A stretch of 64,000 bases of DNA from Amia ocellicauda (Eukaryota > Chordata > Actinopteri > Amiiformes > Amiidae), in the NCBI RefSeq assembly GCF_036373705.1, contig NC_089867.1, positions 26,794,323-26,858,322 on the forward strand, written 5' to 3'. The notes beneath the pieces were generated by a model. The model was not told where the DNA came from. It ran no database searches and saw nothing but the letters and a program-made list of their open reading frames with translations. The position numbers were made by a program, and so were the translations under genes. This document shows positions 38,501 through 51,496 of this stretch, piece by piece (within the stretch, counting starts at the first letter, position 1; each line of letters starts with the position of its first letter).

Positions 38501-41500
38501 CCACATATTGTGTGAAGCCTCATGAAAGATAAAGCAAAAGTGTGTTTTTCAAATAGAAAATCAAACCCTGGACCTTCAAAGCACAGGGCTTTATAATATA
38601 GAACAAAAGAAAGCACAGAGGCCTAAAACAGACAGACACACTACTTACACAAAGGCAAAGTAATAACAATACAAATAAACCATCCCATAACACCACACGA
38701 AGCAAGAACTTCACTAACCTCACTCAAAACCAACATGAAGAGGCAGTCCTAAACTGTCCTAAGGCAGCCTTTAGTACAGCAGAAGGCATCTCCCAGGGTG
38801 TCAGACGGGTTGTGTAGTGAAAACTGAATACAATGTTAACCCGTTCTGAAGAATGGACCACTCTCATTGTCATAACTTACGCTACGGAGAGTGGGAACTA
38901 GTTTAAAGACAAAAAAGGAGACTGCATTCAACTTCAGGATTAAGAGAGCTAGTTTTGCTAACATTGTTGAGGTATGTAAAATAGAGACAATAATTTATCA
39001 TACAGTCCAAGTGAAGACACGCAGGTGTGAAAGTTTTATTTCCCACCAGTGCAAAACAATTTAAACTCAGCATGTTTTCAGACATGATCGCCCGTTTCGG
39101 TAATCGATTTTAACACATTTAAACCCATGTGATTACAAGAAACAAAACCCATAAACAGTGTATGTGTTTCTCAACAGTAGTCTGGTTCTAGCTGACCTTG
39201 TTAGGTAGCTGTTAAGCAAACTATTAGAAATGAATAAAGGATACATTTTAAAGAATAAATAACGAGCGTCTTTCAAAGGTGTAAATACAGAGGGTGTCAA
39301 TTCATTGGCCAAAGGTGTTTGCCATCTTTTTGCTGTTTTCCTTTACTTACAAAATGCCTGTATTTCCCCCATTGGAATCATATCCCTCAATGGATTGTGA
39401 CGATGTATTTTCTATCAAGTGTTTATATTTATGCCTTATTGTTTTATGTCTTTCCCTTTTTAATATGTCATTAAAGACCTTTTAAACAAAGCGATTATTC
39501 CGTGCTTCATTGGTATTCCAGATGTGACAGATACACCTCTGTTCTGTGGTTTCAAACACCGATGGGGTCAACAGGCCCCCCAGGGAAACGAAATGGTCTG
39601 CTCTACCTTTCTGAATACATCGCAGCATTATCACGAGATAATCACATCATACCAAGTTTGTTGGGAAAGTTAAAAAGTTTCTGAATGCAAAACTTGGGGG
39701 GACTCTTGCCCAGCACTGACTTCCTATTCATTTCTACACAAATTCCAGTTTTAGGAAGGTAAAACTATTAACTCTGTTCTTTAAAGCACAGCACAGACTT
39801 TATCTGCAACATGTGACTCTGTGACAACCATGTTGTCATTTCCATGCACGCTTTATGTCCAAGACAAACAGACAAAGGTGAAATATTTCATATTTGTGTT
39901 ATTTCTTTATGAATCAGCTGAAGCTGTGAAAGAGTGAGTTATTTTTAAACCACTCACATGAACATACCAAGCCATCAATGCCATCTGACCAGAACATTCA
40001 ATGTCTATTTGTAAGGGTGATTCAGTGCCATATCCAGATCTCTTCAATAGAAATATGAACTACATGCTATAATCGTGACCTCCTTTTAACTCCAACCGCT
40101 GGCAGGAGCTGCAGCCTAGAATGAAGCTTCCCAGTGGTTCTGGTGGCTCCACTCAGAGACCGGGCTGAGTTCATACAGTGCTGGTGCTGCTGGATTGAAT
40201 ATGGACTGACTGTGACTCAGGTTTCCCCCCGAAATGTGCCGGACAACAGACCACTGCTGGGGTTGAACTGTGCACTTGTACAGACAGACATTCATTTACC
40301 AGAAACATTCTGAGGACTGGAAACCAAGCCCAGTGGGTATAAAGGGTACCTTTTTGAATTAAGTGTTTTGTACTGGAGGGCAAAAAGGTCTCTGTTGGGT
40401 CAGGCATTCGTGAGCGGTCATTATAGCTGCGGCCCTGGTACCTAACACAGGGACCAACGGCACATCTCACCTCTTGAAATGCATGAGGGAAAATTACCAG
40501 CGAACAACGGCGGGGCCACACTGACGTCGCCCTGAGCCGTGCCAGTTTACCTTCAAGATCATGCTTTTAAACCCATTAACACCATCATTGCAAGTGAAAG
40601 GAGCCCCTTCATAAAAATTCAGAGCACATCTGACAGGCAATAAGAATCCTAAAAATAGGCACGGAAAACGAGCGTTATTTATTTTTGGCACTGGGGAAAA
40701 GTTTTCATTTGCTCTCGGCATTATTCAGGGCAGGGTCTCAGCCCATGAGGGCCCTTCTGGATCGTTCTGGTTCAGTCTTGCGGACCGTCCCGATTTTTTC
40801 AGACAAAAAAAACAAAACTCCAGTATCACAGCTCCCTTGCGAAGCGGAGGTCAAGAGACTTCGTTTTCTACTGGCGAAGCTTCATGTAGAACCCTAACAT
40901 GAGTCCTGCCTGCTCAAAGTGGAGGTAATTTGGCTTTTTATTTTAAATATACTCTCACACATGAAGGGAAATCTGCATCTGCTGATTAATTGAGAATATG
41001 AGTCCTGGTGCCTGATTGAGATGTTTTGAACCTGCAGGAAGTGTTGGTTTTGCGTTGGATTTGTAGTTTCCGTGCTGGATTTACATTAATTTCTGCTGAT
41101 TCTTGTTTTTCAATTTGTGTGGTTATTACCGTTTGTGAAGAAGAACAGCTGGAACATTTCAGTTGATAGTTTTGTGGGACAGAAAGACAGAGATAAAGAA
41201 TTCAGGTTATAGAAAGTTGTCTTTTGCTGACAACATGTGGCTAAAGCTTAACATAATTTAATTTATTAATTTATTTTTTAAATGACCCGGTCATAATTGT
41301 GTTGGTTATTTGTTTGATTTTCTGAACTTAATTATTTTCCCATAAACCTCAAGAATGAAAGCATATCTGTCTTTTGTAGGGCGCAAAATATACAAAAAGA
41401 AATGATTGGAATGTTTGAGGAATGGCTCAATTATATTTGCATGCTGGGGATTTAAACTTTCAACATGTAATTTAAGATATAAAGAAAACAGTGTTTATGG

Positions 41501-43195
41501 ATCTAATCATTGTGCAACTCCCAGGGGAAACGCTGTAGGTTCAGAAAAATGCCATTCAACTTATTTTATAATAGTGAATGTTTTTGGTTTTATTAAATTC
41601 AACGGAAGGAAAAAAAAGGTGGAGTTCTGAAATCGTCAAAGTCTGCAACATGTTTTAAGTATATTTTTAACTTGTTAAGCTAATTAGGTCGGGTAAGGAA
41701 ACATTATGTGAAAGTTTAACAATCACATCTGACGATGTTTGAATGTGGCATATTTTATTACATATTATTAAATACAATTAATATGTATTGTTGCTTTCAT
41801 ACAAAGTCAAAGGAAAAGGCTGATAATTGTGCAGCTAATTAGAGAAAGTCCAAAAGTGAAAGAGAAAACAAATGTGTTTATGAAGTGAATCTGATAACAG
41901 GATATTCAAATACAGATGCTTAAGCTCTGCTTGTTATTTGGAGTTTAGACCATTTCAGGCCTAAAACAGCAAATTCCCAAAACAGAAATTCTCTTTTATT
42001 CACCTACCAATGATATTACTCAACCAATTAAAACAAATTATCTCATAATTTTCAAATTACACATATGCTTTTTTAATTAACAGTAAAATGTTTTTATATT
42101 TTTTATATTTGAGCTATAACATTTAAATTTGTTAAAACTGAGAAAGATACTGTCAATTCTGTTCCTCTGACTAGAAAATTTGATGTGTATTTGTAACTGA
42201 GAAATGGACCTAAATATTTACAAAATGTCTTGGATATTATTGAACAGTGGGTGAAAATAATGCAAACCTTTATTCAGATCTCAATGCAGACAGGCTGTCG
42301 GAGGTAAGTGCAATATTGTAACTGAGAAATGGCTGTTGGGCAAAACAGAAAAGCGGGTCGATCTGATCAGCAGGATGTACTATCAGCATATACAGTCACA
42401 ATTCAGCTTCTATTATTTACACAATATTCAGTTAATATCTTATTCATAATATTGTTTTAGAACATAACTAGTTTTTTTCCCCACCAATTTCCCAATTTCT
42501 TAATTTACTTTCTTAATTTCTTAATTATTTTTACTTGTATTTATTTATTTTAAAGGTTCTTTGAAGTTGTTCCAAAAAAAAAACCTTTTTATCACCATTT
42601 AAAATGGGAAACTAATTGTGAACTAAAGACAAAACATTGCAAACCGAAAAAAGGACAATAATTTGATTCACATCATGGAGAAAGTCAATCTCCTCTTAAA
42701 AGGAAATCCTCATGAGCGAAGAGATTGATATATTGATTGGTAAATTAATGTCATGGGGGTAATTGATTATTAAGTCTGCATAGCTTTTTCCACTCATTTA
42801 TATCGCCCTTTTAAAACTAAAATCCTAAAGACAATTATTGATGAATAAGCATTAATAAGTTAGACGTGAACATGGTATCTTCATGGTATTTACAAATTAT
42901 ACAATTAGGAATGATTAAATCTCAGCAGGACATAAAATAAATGCTTGATAATACAAAGATAATACTCATGTTTCAAGTATAGTAATGTCTCGACTGCCTA
43001 CAATGGGTCTCCTTTTTGAGAAGGTCAGGTTTGACTGAGAAATCTTCCACATCCTTCTAGATTTGATTGAAGGCAGTATTTGTTTTGCTCAGGGACTGGC
43101 CACACTTCTTCCTACCCCCTCAAAAGGCAACAACCAGCAAAGGGTGCTCGGTTTGGTAAAAAGTGTTTTATTTTTGGAGTCCTCCAGAGTTGAGA

Positions 43196-43309
43196 ATGAT
43201 CGTGGTGCTCCAGTTCATGGCATTCTGCCTGGCCCTGGTGTCCACCCTCTTCCTCATCGTGGCCACCTGGACAGACTGCTGGATGGTCAACGCGGACGAC
43301 GACTTGGAG
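43196..43309 (+). CDS. cldn16: cldn16 exon 1 (residues 1-38)
   Basis: 114 nt from the ATG (A at -3) to the GAG|GTAAGA donor, phase 0 exit. It encodes TM1 and the start of loop 1 ([16 protein letters not shown]). A CCTCCAG just upstream at 43181-43187 could be the acceptor for a non-coding 5' exon. Confidence 0.94.
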
Positions 43310-45788
43310 GTAAGACCACAGCACAGCGTCGGGTGACACAGACAGGGAGCGGGGCAGGGGACCGGGAGAGTTATGAGGAGATAGGAAGCTATGAGAAGGA
43401 TGAGTAAGTGTCCGGTGATGGTGAAGGACGTGTGGTGATGTCCTCACAGTCTTGGTCTCGCAGTTCTGCTACAATATGGTTGCTCACACCCTGTGTAGCA
43501 GAAACAATCGAAATATGGATGTTTAAAGTTCTTCGGCCATATTTCAAACATCATCCCGCCATCTCAGTTTCCTCAGTTTCTCTCAAATGGGACTTTTGTC
43601 CTGTGCCACTTACATTTGAGAGAAATGCAGCCGCATGTTTACAAATCATTATAAAACAAAGATGCAAAACTCACCAAGACAGAGCAGGAGCAATGCTGGA
43701 TATGAAATTAAGTGTAAAATAATAAATTACCAGCTAAATGTATATATATGGGCCCTGCTAACTGATTTTAACAAAATGTACAACTCAACTTTTCCATAGG
43801 AAGAATCGTTTTGAAGACCCCAGCACCCCCATATAAAAATATGCTGAATATAAATAATAATGAAAGAATAAAACCCACACTGGTAAATCATAATTATTAA
43901 GTTAAAAACCGAGTTCTGTTTAGTATACATTCATGTTTATTGACAATTTATTGACAGGAAAAAACATTGATTGTCAGGTCAGGTTTTGAAGTCGTTGTGG
44001 TAAACAGGTTTTTCGGTGCCACAGACTGTCTTCTGCTCTGTAATTAGGCTGTTTCTTGCATTGTAGCATCAGAAAGGTTGGCCTACAATGGGAAATCTGT
44101 CTTTTAAATCATTGCTCTATCGTTAATGATGGGAAGGAAGGAGTCTGGGGAAATACAGATTGCTGTAGGGAAACAAAGTAAGCCTTTGTGAGGCATCTGA
44201 GTAATATATTTTCGTCTTTTTTTATTATTGTTTTTCACATCTCATGTACATACCCTCTCTCGGTTTCCCGGAAAACGGCAAAGAATAGAGCCATTTAAAT
44301 CACAAACATTTTCTTAAATGATTAAATACAGCACATAATTCATTTGCTGAATAAGAGAAGCATTGTTCTCCTGCTCTGCGCTTTTACAAAGGCGCGAATC
44401 AGACATATTTCACAGGCCGGCCTCAAATCACTTGCTTGAGGGATCAGTGATTTATTGTTTATTTACAAAGCTGTTAAACGCCATAAGCCACGAACCTTCA
44501 ATAATTGTATTAGTTTGAAATTCAAAACACAAACAGACAAACAGCACACGCTCAGACAGTAAAGTGCAATGAGGCTTGCGATTGTAACTCTCCTGAATTA
44601 TGCGCAGCTCGTCTGTGATAACTGTAATTGTACACACTGACACTTCCTAGGAACTGCAGGGCCCTGAAGTGATCGAGCATCTAGTTGGGACTTTTACACC
44701 AGTTTCATGCCAATAATCATTATGAGGGTTGGTGGATGAAATGTCATTGCTGATTTGAAACATTAACTCAAACCTTTAGTAACTGGAAAGGGCCGCCACG
44801 TGTCGCGAACACAGAGATACTGAAACTGTTCTCGCTGGACCACCCTTCAGCCACTGACCTGAGAAGAACTGTGAAGAGAAGAACCCAAATCAGTCAAACT
44901 AATACAGCCATTAGACAAACTGATATAAAACATGACCTTTGTTTTACACAACCAGTTAAGAAGCGCACGTTTTTCCAAACCCATTTCTTGTCAGTCGGCA
45001 CAGACTGGTGCTCAAATGCTTTCATCTCTCGAGGAAGCAGATCATAAGATGGACAACAAACAGGAAGAGCCCCTCTTACTCATGTGGGTCTGAGAGGCGA
45101 AGGACACAAAACCTGTTGCTTCTTAAAGGAACCCAGACAGGCAATGTCTTGGTTGTTCCAGTCCCCACAACCCTTTGTGTAAAGAAGGGCCTTTACTATC
45201 TCTCTCCTAGAGGTGATACATGCATCTTTCTATTGGGTTTGTTTGAGTAAAACACAACCTTTAACAGTTCAGATGAATCACTGTGCCACCCATTAGACGA
45301 GAATCATGGTACAGCAGACATTGTGAACATGTGAGAGGGATAAAGTCCACTTCAGAAAGTGAAGCTGTTCACCTTTTGATGAATGTGACTTGAGCTACGA
45401 CAGTTGAAGTTCAGCCGGAAAAGACTTGTGACTAAAGAGCAATGGGTGAGGGTGAGGGTGGGAGCCTGGGAGTAGGAACAGGTTACCTATACAGTCCAGT
45501 GAACTGTTTCTCTGTGGCGAGACGGCAGAGGGCTTCCTAACAGACCTGGTCTATGTCTCCTCACAGGTCAGTCAAAAATGCAGAGGCTTGTGGTGGGAGT
45601 GTGTCACCAACACACAGGACGGCATCCGCACCTGCGACCAGTATGAGACCATCCTGGCTGAGCACCCGCGTGAGTCTGTGCCTCCATCGCCTGCCGGGGC
45701 AAAGAGCTGCCATGACAAGACTTGAAACTAGACGTGAAATAAAAAAGATTAAAACATTTGGCCACATTACTTGATATGGGTCACAATT

Positions 45789-45827
<39 letters not shown>

Positions 45828-48800
45828 ATATATTAATTTAATCCACCCTGAACCATTACTTTTTTTTTAGAAAATGCACTTAATCCTCCAGTCAATAACA
45901 GCAAGAAAACCTTAAAAATGTTTGCCTACCAAAATCTACTAAACACTTTCTTTTTTTTTTTTAAACCAAACCTGTTTAAACTTGCCAGAACCTGTAGCAG
46001 CCGGGTCAGTGTTTTTCGTTCTGATTTAATGATGGAAATGTAAGGTGATGTCCTGTCCGGCAGTTGCCCGACACCTGCAGTTCAGTAATTGCAGAGAGTA
46101 AAATGCCATTTTGTTTTCCCCCAGCAGCCGGGCACAGCATTAGCGAAAGGACATGAACTCACCAGTCTCACCAGCAGGCCGCCATGGCCTCATTCTTAAT
46201 GTCTTTTCTGCCGCACTAAATGAACCTGAAGATCAAATTCCTCAAATCCACCCAAAAACATCTGATTACATTCCAGAGCGTTGAAATTAATGTTCTGAAA
46301 GATACATTATTTAACAGCTCACCAAATTACAGGTGCAGGTTTAATCTTCATTCAGTCATATAGGAGGGATGTTATAGATTGATTGGCAAACAAAGAAACA
46401 GACAGACAGAGAAATAGAAAGAGTAGATGTAGTGATCAGAAAATAGGGGGAGGCAAAGACCTACACCAAGAAGATGTACAATGGGAATGCAGAAAAGGTT
46501 TAAAAGTGAGAAATAAAATGTAGACATCTACATTATTTTGTTGGTGTAGTATCTTATTTTTATTGAAAGCATTATTATAATGAATGTAGAAATTATGAAC
46601 TCGTATCACTTTCCACACCCAGCCTTTGAAAGTGGTTTGACACAAACTAACAATGTATGAGGAAAAGGGCCGTTGAAAGAAACAACATGATTAGTGTCCC
46701 ACTAGTTCCATCTGCTGGTGAGATCTTTGCAGTTCTGCTGAACGATTTCCTTTTAGCTGCAGGACTGACCCGGCTGCTTCTCATTAGAAACTGTCATTGC
46801 ACACAATCACCACAATTAAACCTGTATAGTGTATCAGTCCTGAATGTCCAAAGTGACCCTTAATTCTCTTCAAATGTACCGATGCTGTTAGTGCTGATTT
46901 GCATTTGGTTACAAATCATAATACTAATACAAAATGTCTTGTATCTTGGACCTGTACACTTTTAATCACACCTGTGGCATGGATTCAGCGGCCAGTTGCA
47001 TGAAATACCTAAAATGTCATTCAACATTCATCATTTGAATTATGTATTAATGAGCTTCTTCCTTAACGAGCAAAATAAATTAAATGTACCTTGTGCAACA
47101 GCCTTCAATGCAAGGAAAACACACATGGACAAAAAAAAAAGAAGGGAACGTCAGTCAGTGGATTAGTGCAATGGGGTTGTGAGTGTGTGAGCCCAGGTTT
47201 TGTGACGTCGGCACCTGCTGTGTCTCTTGCAGTGAAGATCGTGCTCACGCGGGCTCTGATGATCACAGCCGACATCCTGGCCAGCTTCGCGCTCATCATC
47301 CTGGTCCTGGGCCTGGACTTCATCAAGCTCCTCAAGGAAGAGCCGCACATCAAGCTGAGGATATGCTACTTTGCCGGCTTCATATTTGGGTTAGGAGGTA
47401 TGGTGGCTGTGTGGTGCTGTGTCAGCGCTGTGGTTCCTAGAGTGGTCAGGCCTGTATAAAGAGCTCATCGCCGATTGGTGGTGGTGGTTAAACATGAACA
47501 TACAATGTCCCACACATGCAAAACACTGCATGGGGTTTAAGAACATGCAGTCATACACGGTAACTTCCTATGACCAAAAGTGAGTCGATTCACCAAGAAG
47601 GGAGATAAAGTGACATGAATGAAAAGTAAACTTCAGAGGCACGCCTCTTTTCGGTATATGCGTGTATGACACATCTGTCTATTTAAAAGTCTCCACAAAG
47701 CACACGCCTCATTGTGTGACCTAGGCAGTGTGTAAACTAAGATATCCACTGTCCCAAGTTTTTATCTTTGAGTTAATATGGTTAAAGAAGGAGGAAGGCC
47801 ATCACCGACACTCAAACCCTCTCAACATGGAGATCAAACTCCAGTGCAGTGTGAGTGAGTGTCTGACGTGAGGTGAATCCCACACCCAGACCCCGTGTGC
47901 TGTGTTCCAGGGATCCCGGGCATGATTGGCTCCGTGTGGTACGCGGTGGACGTCTATGTGGAGAGGGCCACTCTAGTCCTGAAGAACGTCTACTTGGGAA
48001 TGCACTATGAGTTCGGCTGGTCCTGTTGGCTGGGCATGGCTGGCTCTACTGGGTGCTTTCTAACCTCCATTGTACTAACCTGCTGTCTGTATATTTTTAG
48101 AGGTAAGAGTCCAGTATTACTAGATACCTAGCAGACAAAGCATCGTACAGGGCATTGCATAAGGCAGACACTTATCATCAGTTACAAATGGTTTTGGAGT
48201 CTTTCTTCTTACTTATTATTTATTATACATATATACGCAGACACGAACATTTATTATCTCACTGTTACCAGATAACAAATGCAACCTTTCCCTGTAAATA
48301 AAGTGGGATATTGGTTATATATTTAGACAATTTTATAAGAACATAAGAAAGTGTCCAATCGAGAGGAGCCCATTCGCCCCATCGTGCTCGTTTGGTGTCC
48401 ATTAATAACTAAGTGATCAAGGATCCTATCCAGTCTGTTTTTGAATGTTCCCAAATTGTCTCTTCAGCCACATCACTGGGGAGTTTGTTCAGATTGTGAC
48501 GCCTCTCTGTGTGAAGAAGTGTCTCCTGTTTTCTGTCTTGAATGCCTTGAAGCCCAATTTCCATTTGTGTCCCCGGGTGCGTGTGTCCCTGCTGATCTGG
48601 AAAAGCTCCTCTGGTTTGATGTGGTCGATGCCTTTCATGATTTTGAAGACTTGGATCAAGTCTCCACGTAGTCTCCTCTGTTCCAGGGTGAAAAGGTTCA
48701 GTTCCTCAGTCTCTCAGTAGGACATTCCCTTCAGACCTGGAATAAGTCTGGTTGCTCTCCTCTGAACTGCCTCTAGAGCAGCGATATCTTTCTAATAGTA

Positions 48801-49045
48801 TCTTTTTATATATAGCTCTCTTAACAGCAGCAGGTGTAATAGGTAGGGCCCTGCATTTTGTAGATGTCCACGGTGTCCATCCCTCATCTGGTAATTGAAA
48901 CCTGTTTTCTGCTGAAATACATGCAAAAACAATTCCTCACTTTTCTCTTCCTGCAGACGCCAGATCTTCACAATATAACAGATCCATATACCAGTATGGA
49001 AGGACAGCGGCAGGGAAAAAATACGCCATGGATTCCAGAGTGTAA
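43196..49045 (+). CDS. cldn16: Claudin-16 (paracellin-1), five coding exons, 220 aa
   Basis: Claudin-16 is a tight-junction protein tied to paracellular cation (Mg2+ and Ca2+) handling in the mammalian renal thick ascending limb. The exons are 43196-43309, 45567-45669, 47233-47397, 47911-48102 and 48957-49045; all introns are GT-AG and the joined frame is 663 nt. Recognition rests on long near-identities to the family: [52 protein letters not shown] and [11 protein letters not shown]. In loop 1, W29, G45-L46-W47, C50 and C61 form the claudin signature, surrounded by acidic residues (D34-D36, E38, E49, D56) that suit a cation pore. The tail ends MDSRV, like the TRV PDZ ligand of mammals. The start is the first ATG after an in-frame TAA at 43157, which matches the short mammalian form that lacks the 70-residue N-terminal extension. 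A LINE 3' fragment sits in intron 4. Confidence 0.95.
43310..45566 (+). other. cldn16: cldn16 intron 1
   Basis: 2.26 kb between GTAAGA and CTCCTCACAG. No feature was recognised apart from short AT-rich runs near 43740. Confidence 0.75.
45567..45669 (+). CDS. cldn16: cldn16 exon 2 (residues 39-73)
   Basis: 103 nt from TCACAG to the CCGC|GTGAGT donor, phase 0 in and phase 1 out. It encodes [15 protein letters not shown] and [16 protein letters not shown], the second half of loop 1 with both signature cysteines. Confidence 0.95.
45670..47232 (+). other. cldn16: cldn16 intron 2 with TA microsatellite
   Basis: 1.56 kb. It contains an uninterrupted TA run at about 45792-45825 (roughly 16 units) and poly-T tracts. 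No exon-like segment was recognised inside. Confidence 0.75.
47233..47397 (+). CDS. cldn16: cldn16 exon 3 (residues 73-128, 165 bp)
   Basis: Follows CTCTTGCAG and ends before GTATGG; phase 1 in and out. It encodes [18 protein letters not shown] (TM2), the intracellular turn with KEEPHIKLR, and the first part of TM3 ([13 protein letters not shown]). Confidence 0.95.
47911..48102 (+). CDS. cldn16: cldn16 exon 4 (residues 128-192)
   Basis: 192 nt after TGTTCCAG, ending before GTAAGA, phase 1 in and out. It encodes [19 protein letters not shown], the rest of loop 2, and TM4 ([13 protein letters not shown] to LTCCLYIF). Confidence 0.95.
48336..48793 (-). mobile_element. LINE copy 3, 3' fragment in cldn16 intron 4
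   Basis: 458 bp antisense to cldn16. The 3' end at 48336 reads TAAGAACATAAGAAAG, and the fragment stops at CAGCGATATCTTTCT (48793), so only the last reverse-transcriptase codons and the 3' tail remain. It shares diagnostic small changes (TGTCTCTTCAGCCACATC and a one-base loss in GTTTGTTCAGATTG) with copy 4 at 60321-60793, so those two are the same subfamily. Confidence 0.88.
48957..49045 (+). CDS. cldn16: cldn16 exon 5 (residues 192-220 and stop)
   Basis: Follows TTCCTGCAG 164 bp after the LINE fragment. It encodes the basic, tyrosine-rich cytoplasmic tail ([23 protein letters not shown]) and TAA at 49043-49045. The phase fits exon 4, and the SRV ending equals the PDZ-ligand position of mammalian claudin-16. 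Confidence 0.88.
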
Positions 49046-50059
49046 AGACAGGCTTGGAACTGTGCATCAGGCAACACCAGGGGAGGAGGGGGCAACGGAG
49101 GAGCTCAACGCTGGGAGGAGGCCTGATGAAACTGCCGGATATTACGCGTGTTAAAGAGGTAGCCAGCCTGCGTCAGAGGGACCCTGCCACCAACGCCAAA
49201 GACTTGCGATCCACTACTGTGTCATTCAAATGTCTAGCTGGGCTTTTTTTTTTAATGTCAACATACGATACACAAGCACCCTCAAGACTTTTTATTCACT
49301 ACTGAAAGCTATCCCTAACCTTAGGACACTTTTTTTTTTCGGCTAACCCAACCGCACTGACAGGAGAGTGCGGACTCATCTATAGCCATGGATTTGAATG
49401 GTTTCCTTTCTTTTCTTCCAACAACAAAAACCTCAGTCAGCTTATCTGATGCCTACTCCACCTGCATGAAGGGAAAAGACAGATGCGCACATCCAGGGTG
49501 TGATAACAGCGGCTCATATCTTCTCTGCTGCCAGCTGGGGGGCCAGAGCTTTTCTCCGAGTAATCTGGGCAGCGAGACTAGTGTCAGTCCTCACTTGTGC
49601 GCTCGTGGTAATCACTGAGGTCTAAGGTGCCGACACTTACTGCACAAACTACCCCAAAGCAACAGCAACACCAAGTGCTTTACACAAAAAAAAAATTCCC
49701 AAACCAGCAGCAGAAATGGTCAGCTTTATGATTCCCTGGTGTGCAATTCTACTTTTACATAGCAATGTGAATTTATTCCGGTGGTTTCCATTTCACTTAG
49801 ATATTCATGTTAAGAGGTAGGAGTCCATCAGTACACTAATATGATGTCCATGCCGTCTATAGGAAAGAGACTGTTCTGTGCATCCTGAGTATGTTTTTTT
49901 TTTTCTCCAACCTGCCGTGAAGTGCATCAGCTGAGCCATTATTTACCTTATTTACCAGTATCACGTTGCTGACAGTAACCTTTATAAGGCTTTGTGCTGT
50001 AAGGTCCCCTTCTCTGTACATGACACAGTTAGCATTGTTTTGCAATGTAGAATAGGGTC

Positions 50060-50081
50060 TTATTATTATTATTATTATTAT
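50060..50081. repeat. ATT trinucleotide run
   Basis: About seven uninterrupted TTA/ATT units in the region downstream of cldn16. Confidence 0.9.
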
Positions 50082-51455
50082 ATATTTTTTTTTACAAAAC
50101 TTCTACATGCCCAGCTGAGGGCACACATGACCAATCTCAAAAGGCACTTGTTTAACTCAGGATTCCCGAGGGCTCAGGGGTCTCAGGTGTTTGTTGAAAA
50201 TGACCCTGAAGTGGCTGAATTGTCCCAAACACCTGCTTAAATCAGTAGAATTAAATGTTTCCCAGCGAGTTAATGGTGGCCTGCTGGCTTAAGATAAAAC
50301 AATTCTGACACCAGAGCAGCTGGGCAACTTGACTTTTGTTTCATTAGACCTTAATACACCAGTAAAAGTCTGTGACGCTGGGAGAATTCCTCTTGGATTC
50401 TTTTGTTTACCCATTAATGTCAAATTTGTATGGCTACCTTCCCGAGATAATCCCAGCAGGGGAGGATTTATATGCACAGACACGTTCCCGTTCCGGTTAT
50501 CAGTATGAGAAAACCATTCATGTTAACTTAAGCCTTAAGTCAAAGATTCAATAATAAAAATCCCTTCTTTTTTTCTTCCCTTTCTAGAATAATCTGCAGA
50601 ATAGTGGTAAAGATAAGGCTTTACTGTCTAACAGAGCTTGAAATCCATCACTTTTTGATATACTATTGTCTTTGATATACCTCTGTTCTGTATACTTTGG
50701 GTCTATTTCCACAATAGTTGAAAAGCACCTCACGTTTCACCATTCGTCCTCTTCAGTGTAATTTACTGAAGCTGAAACATTTGTTTCCACTACAACCATT
50801 TCTTACTGCAGATTACGTGAGTGATTGTTTGACATGGGGGGGAGATACACATTTCTGCATGAGAGAAAAAGGTATTGAAGTCTGAGCTTCGTGTTCTCTT
50901 GTCTTTGATAAGGCAGGTCCTGTTTTTACCCTGACGTAACCCTGTCAGGTGAGGGATTTCAGTTCAGGATCAACTGCTGTGGTTTCCGTCTCCCTGCCGG
51001 GATTACTGATCGTGCCAGATTTACGTGTAACTCTGAGGCCTCTTATCCTGCTGTTGTTGTCTTTCAAATTGCCTTCGTATTTATTTGTATGGATTGTACA
51101 AAGCTGGAGCCTCTTGCAATTAATAGTAGATATGATGTTTTATTATACAGGTTATGGCTGTTTTAGGAAACAGAAAAGTTAACCTTTTGTTTTTAGAATC
51201 CATTTATTGTTTAATTTATTCAGGCACATTTTTTTATTTTTTTATTTAGTTTTGTTGTTGCATGGGCCCAAACAGGTAAAATTAAATCTACAATGAGTGA
51301 TGTACAATAACGAAAATGCTGCAGGTGAGAAATGTTGTTTCCTTGAGCTCTTCTGATATAAAACACAGAATGCTTAGGAGAAATGTGATGTATTGATGCA
51401 CATGAAGTGAATGCCAGGAGGGGAATCTCCCATTGGCTCTGCAGGTACTGAGTCT

Positions 51456-51496
51456 GTATATATATATATACACACACACACATATACATATACATG
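51456..51496. repeat. Compound TA/CA microsatellite
   Basis: A run of TA units followed by CA units and ATAC units, between cldn16 and the - strand claudin. Confidence 0.9.

Larger units (their letters stand above)
29442..43195. other. Intergenic region between cldn1 and cldn16
   Basis: 13.7 kb with no firmly supported gene. It contains the cldn1 3' untranslated part, an AT microsatellite (31227-31280), a short interspersed repeat (32578-32726), a possible repeat with CACTCTAGTCCTGGAGGGCC near 34600, and a splice-acceptor-like site with a short open tail at 35493-35541. The longest open frame, + strand 33183-33671 (162 codons), has no recognisable domain. No TMEM207, P3H2 or other neighbour was identified. 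Confidence 0.5.

Noticed and set aside
29442..43195. TMEM207, P3H2 or IL1RAP as expected neighbours
   Set aside because: Looked for from knowledge of the mammalian locus; no translated segment in this stretch or in the flanks resembled them.
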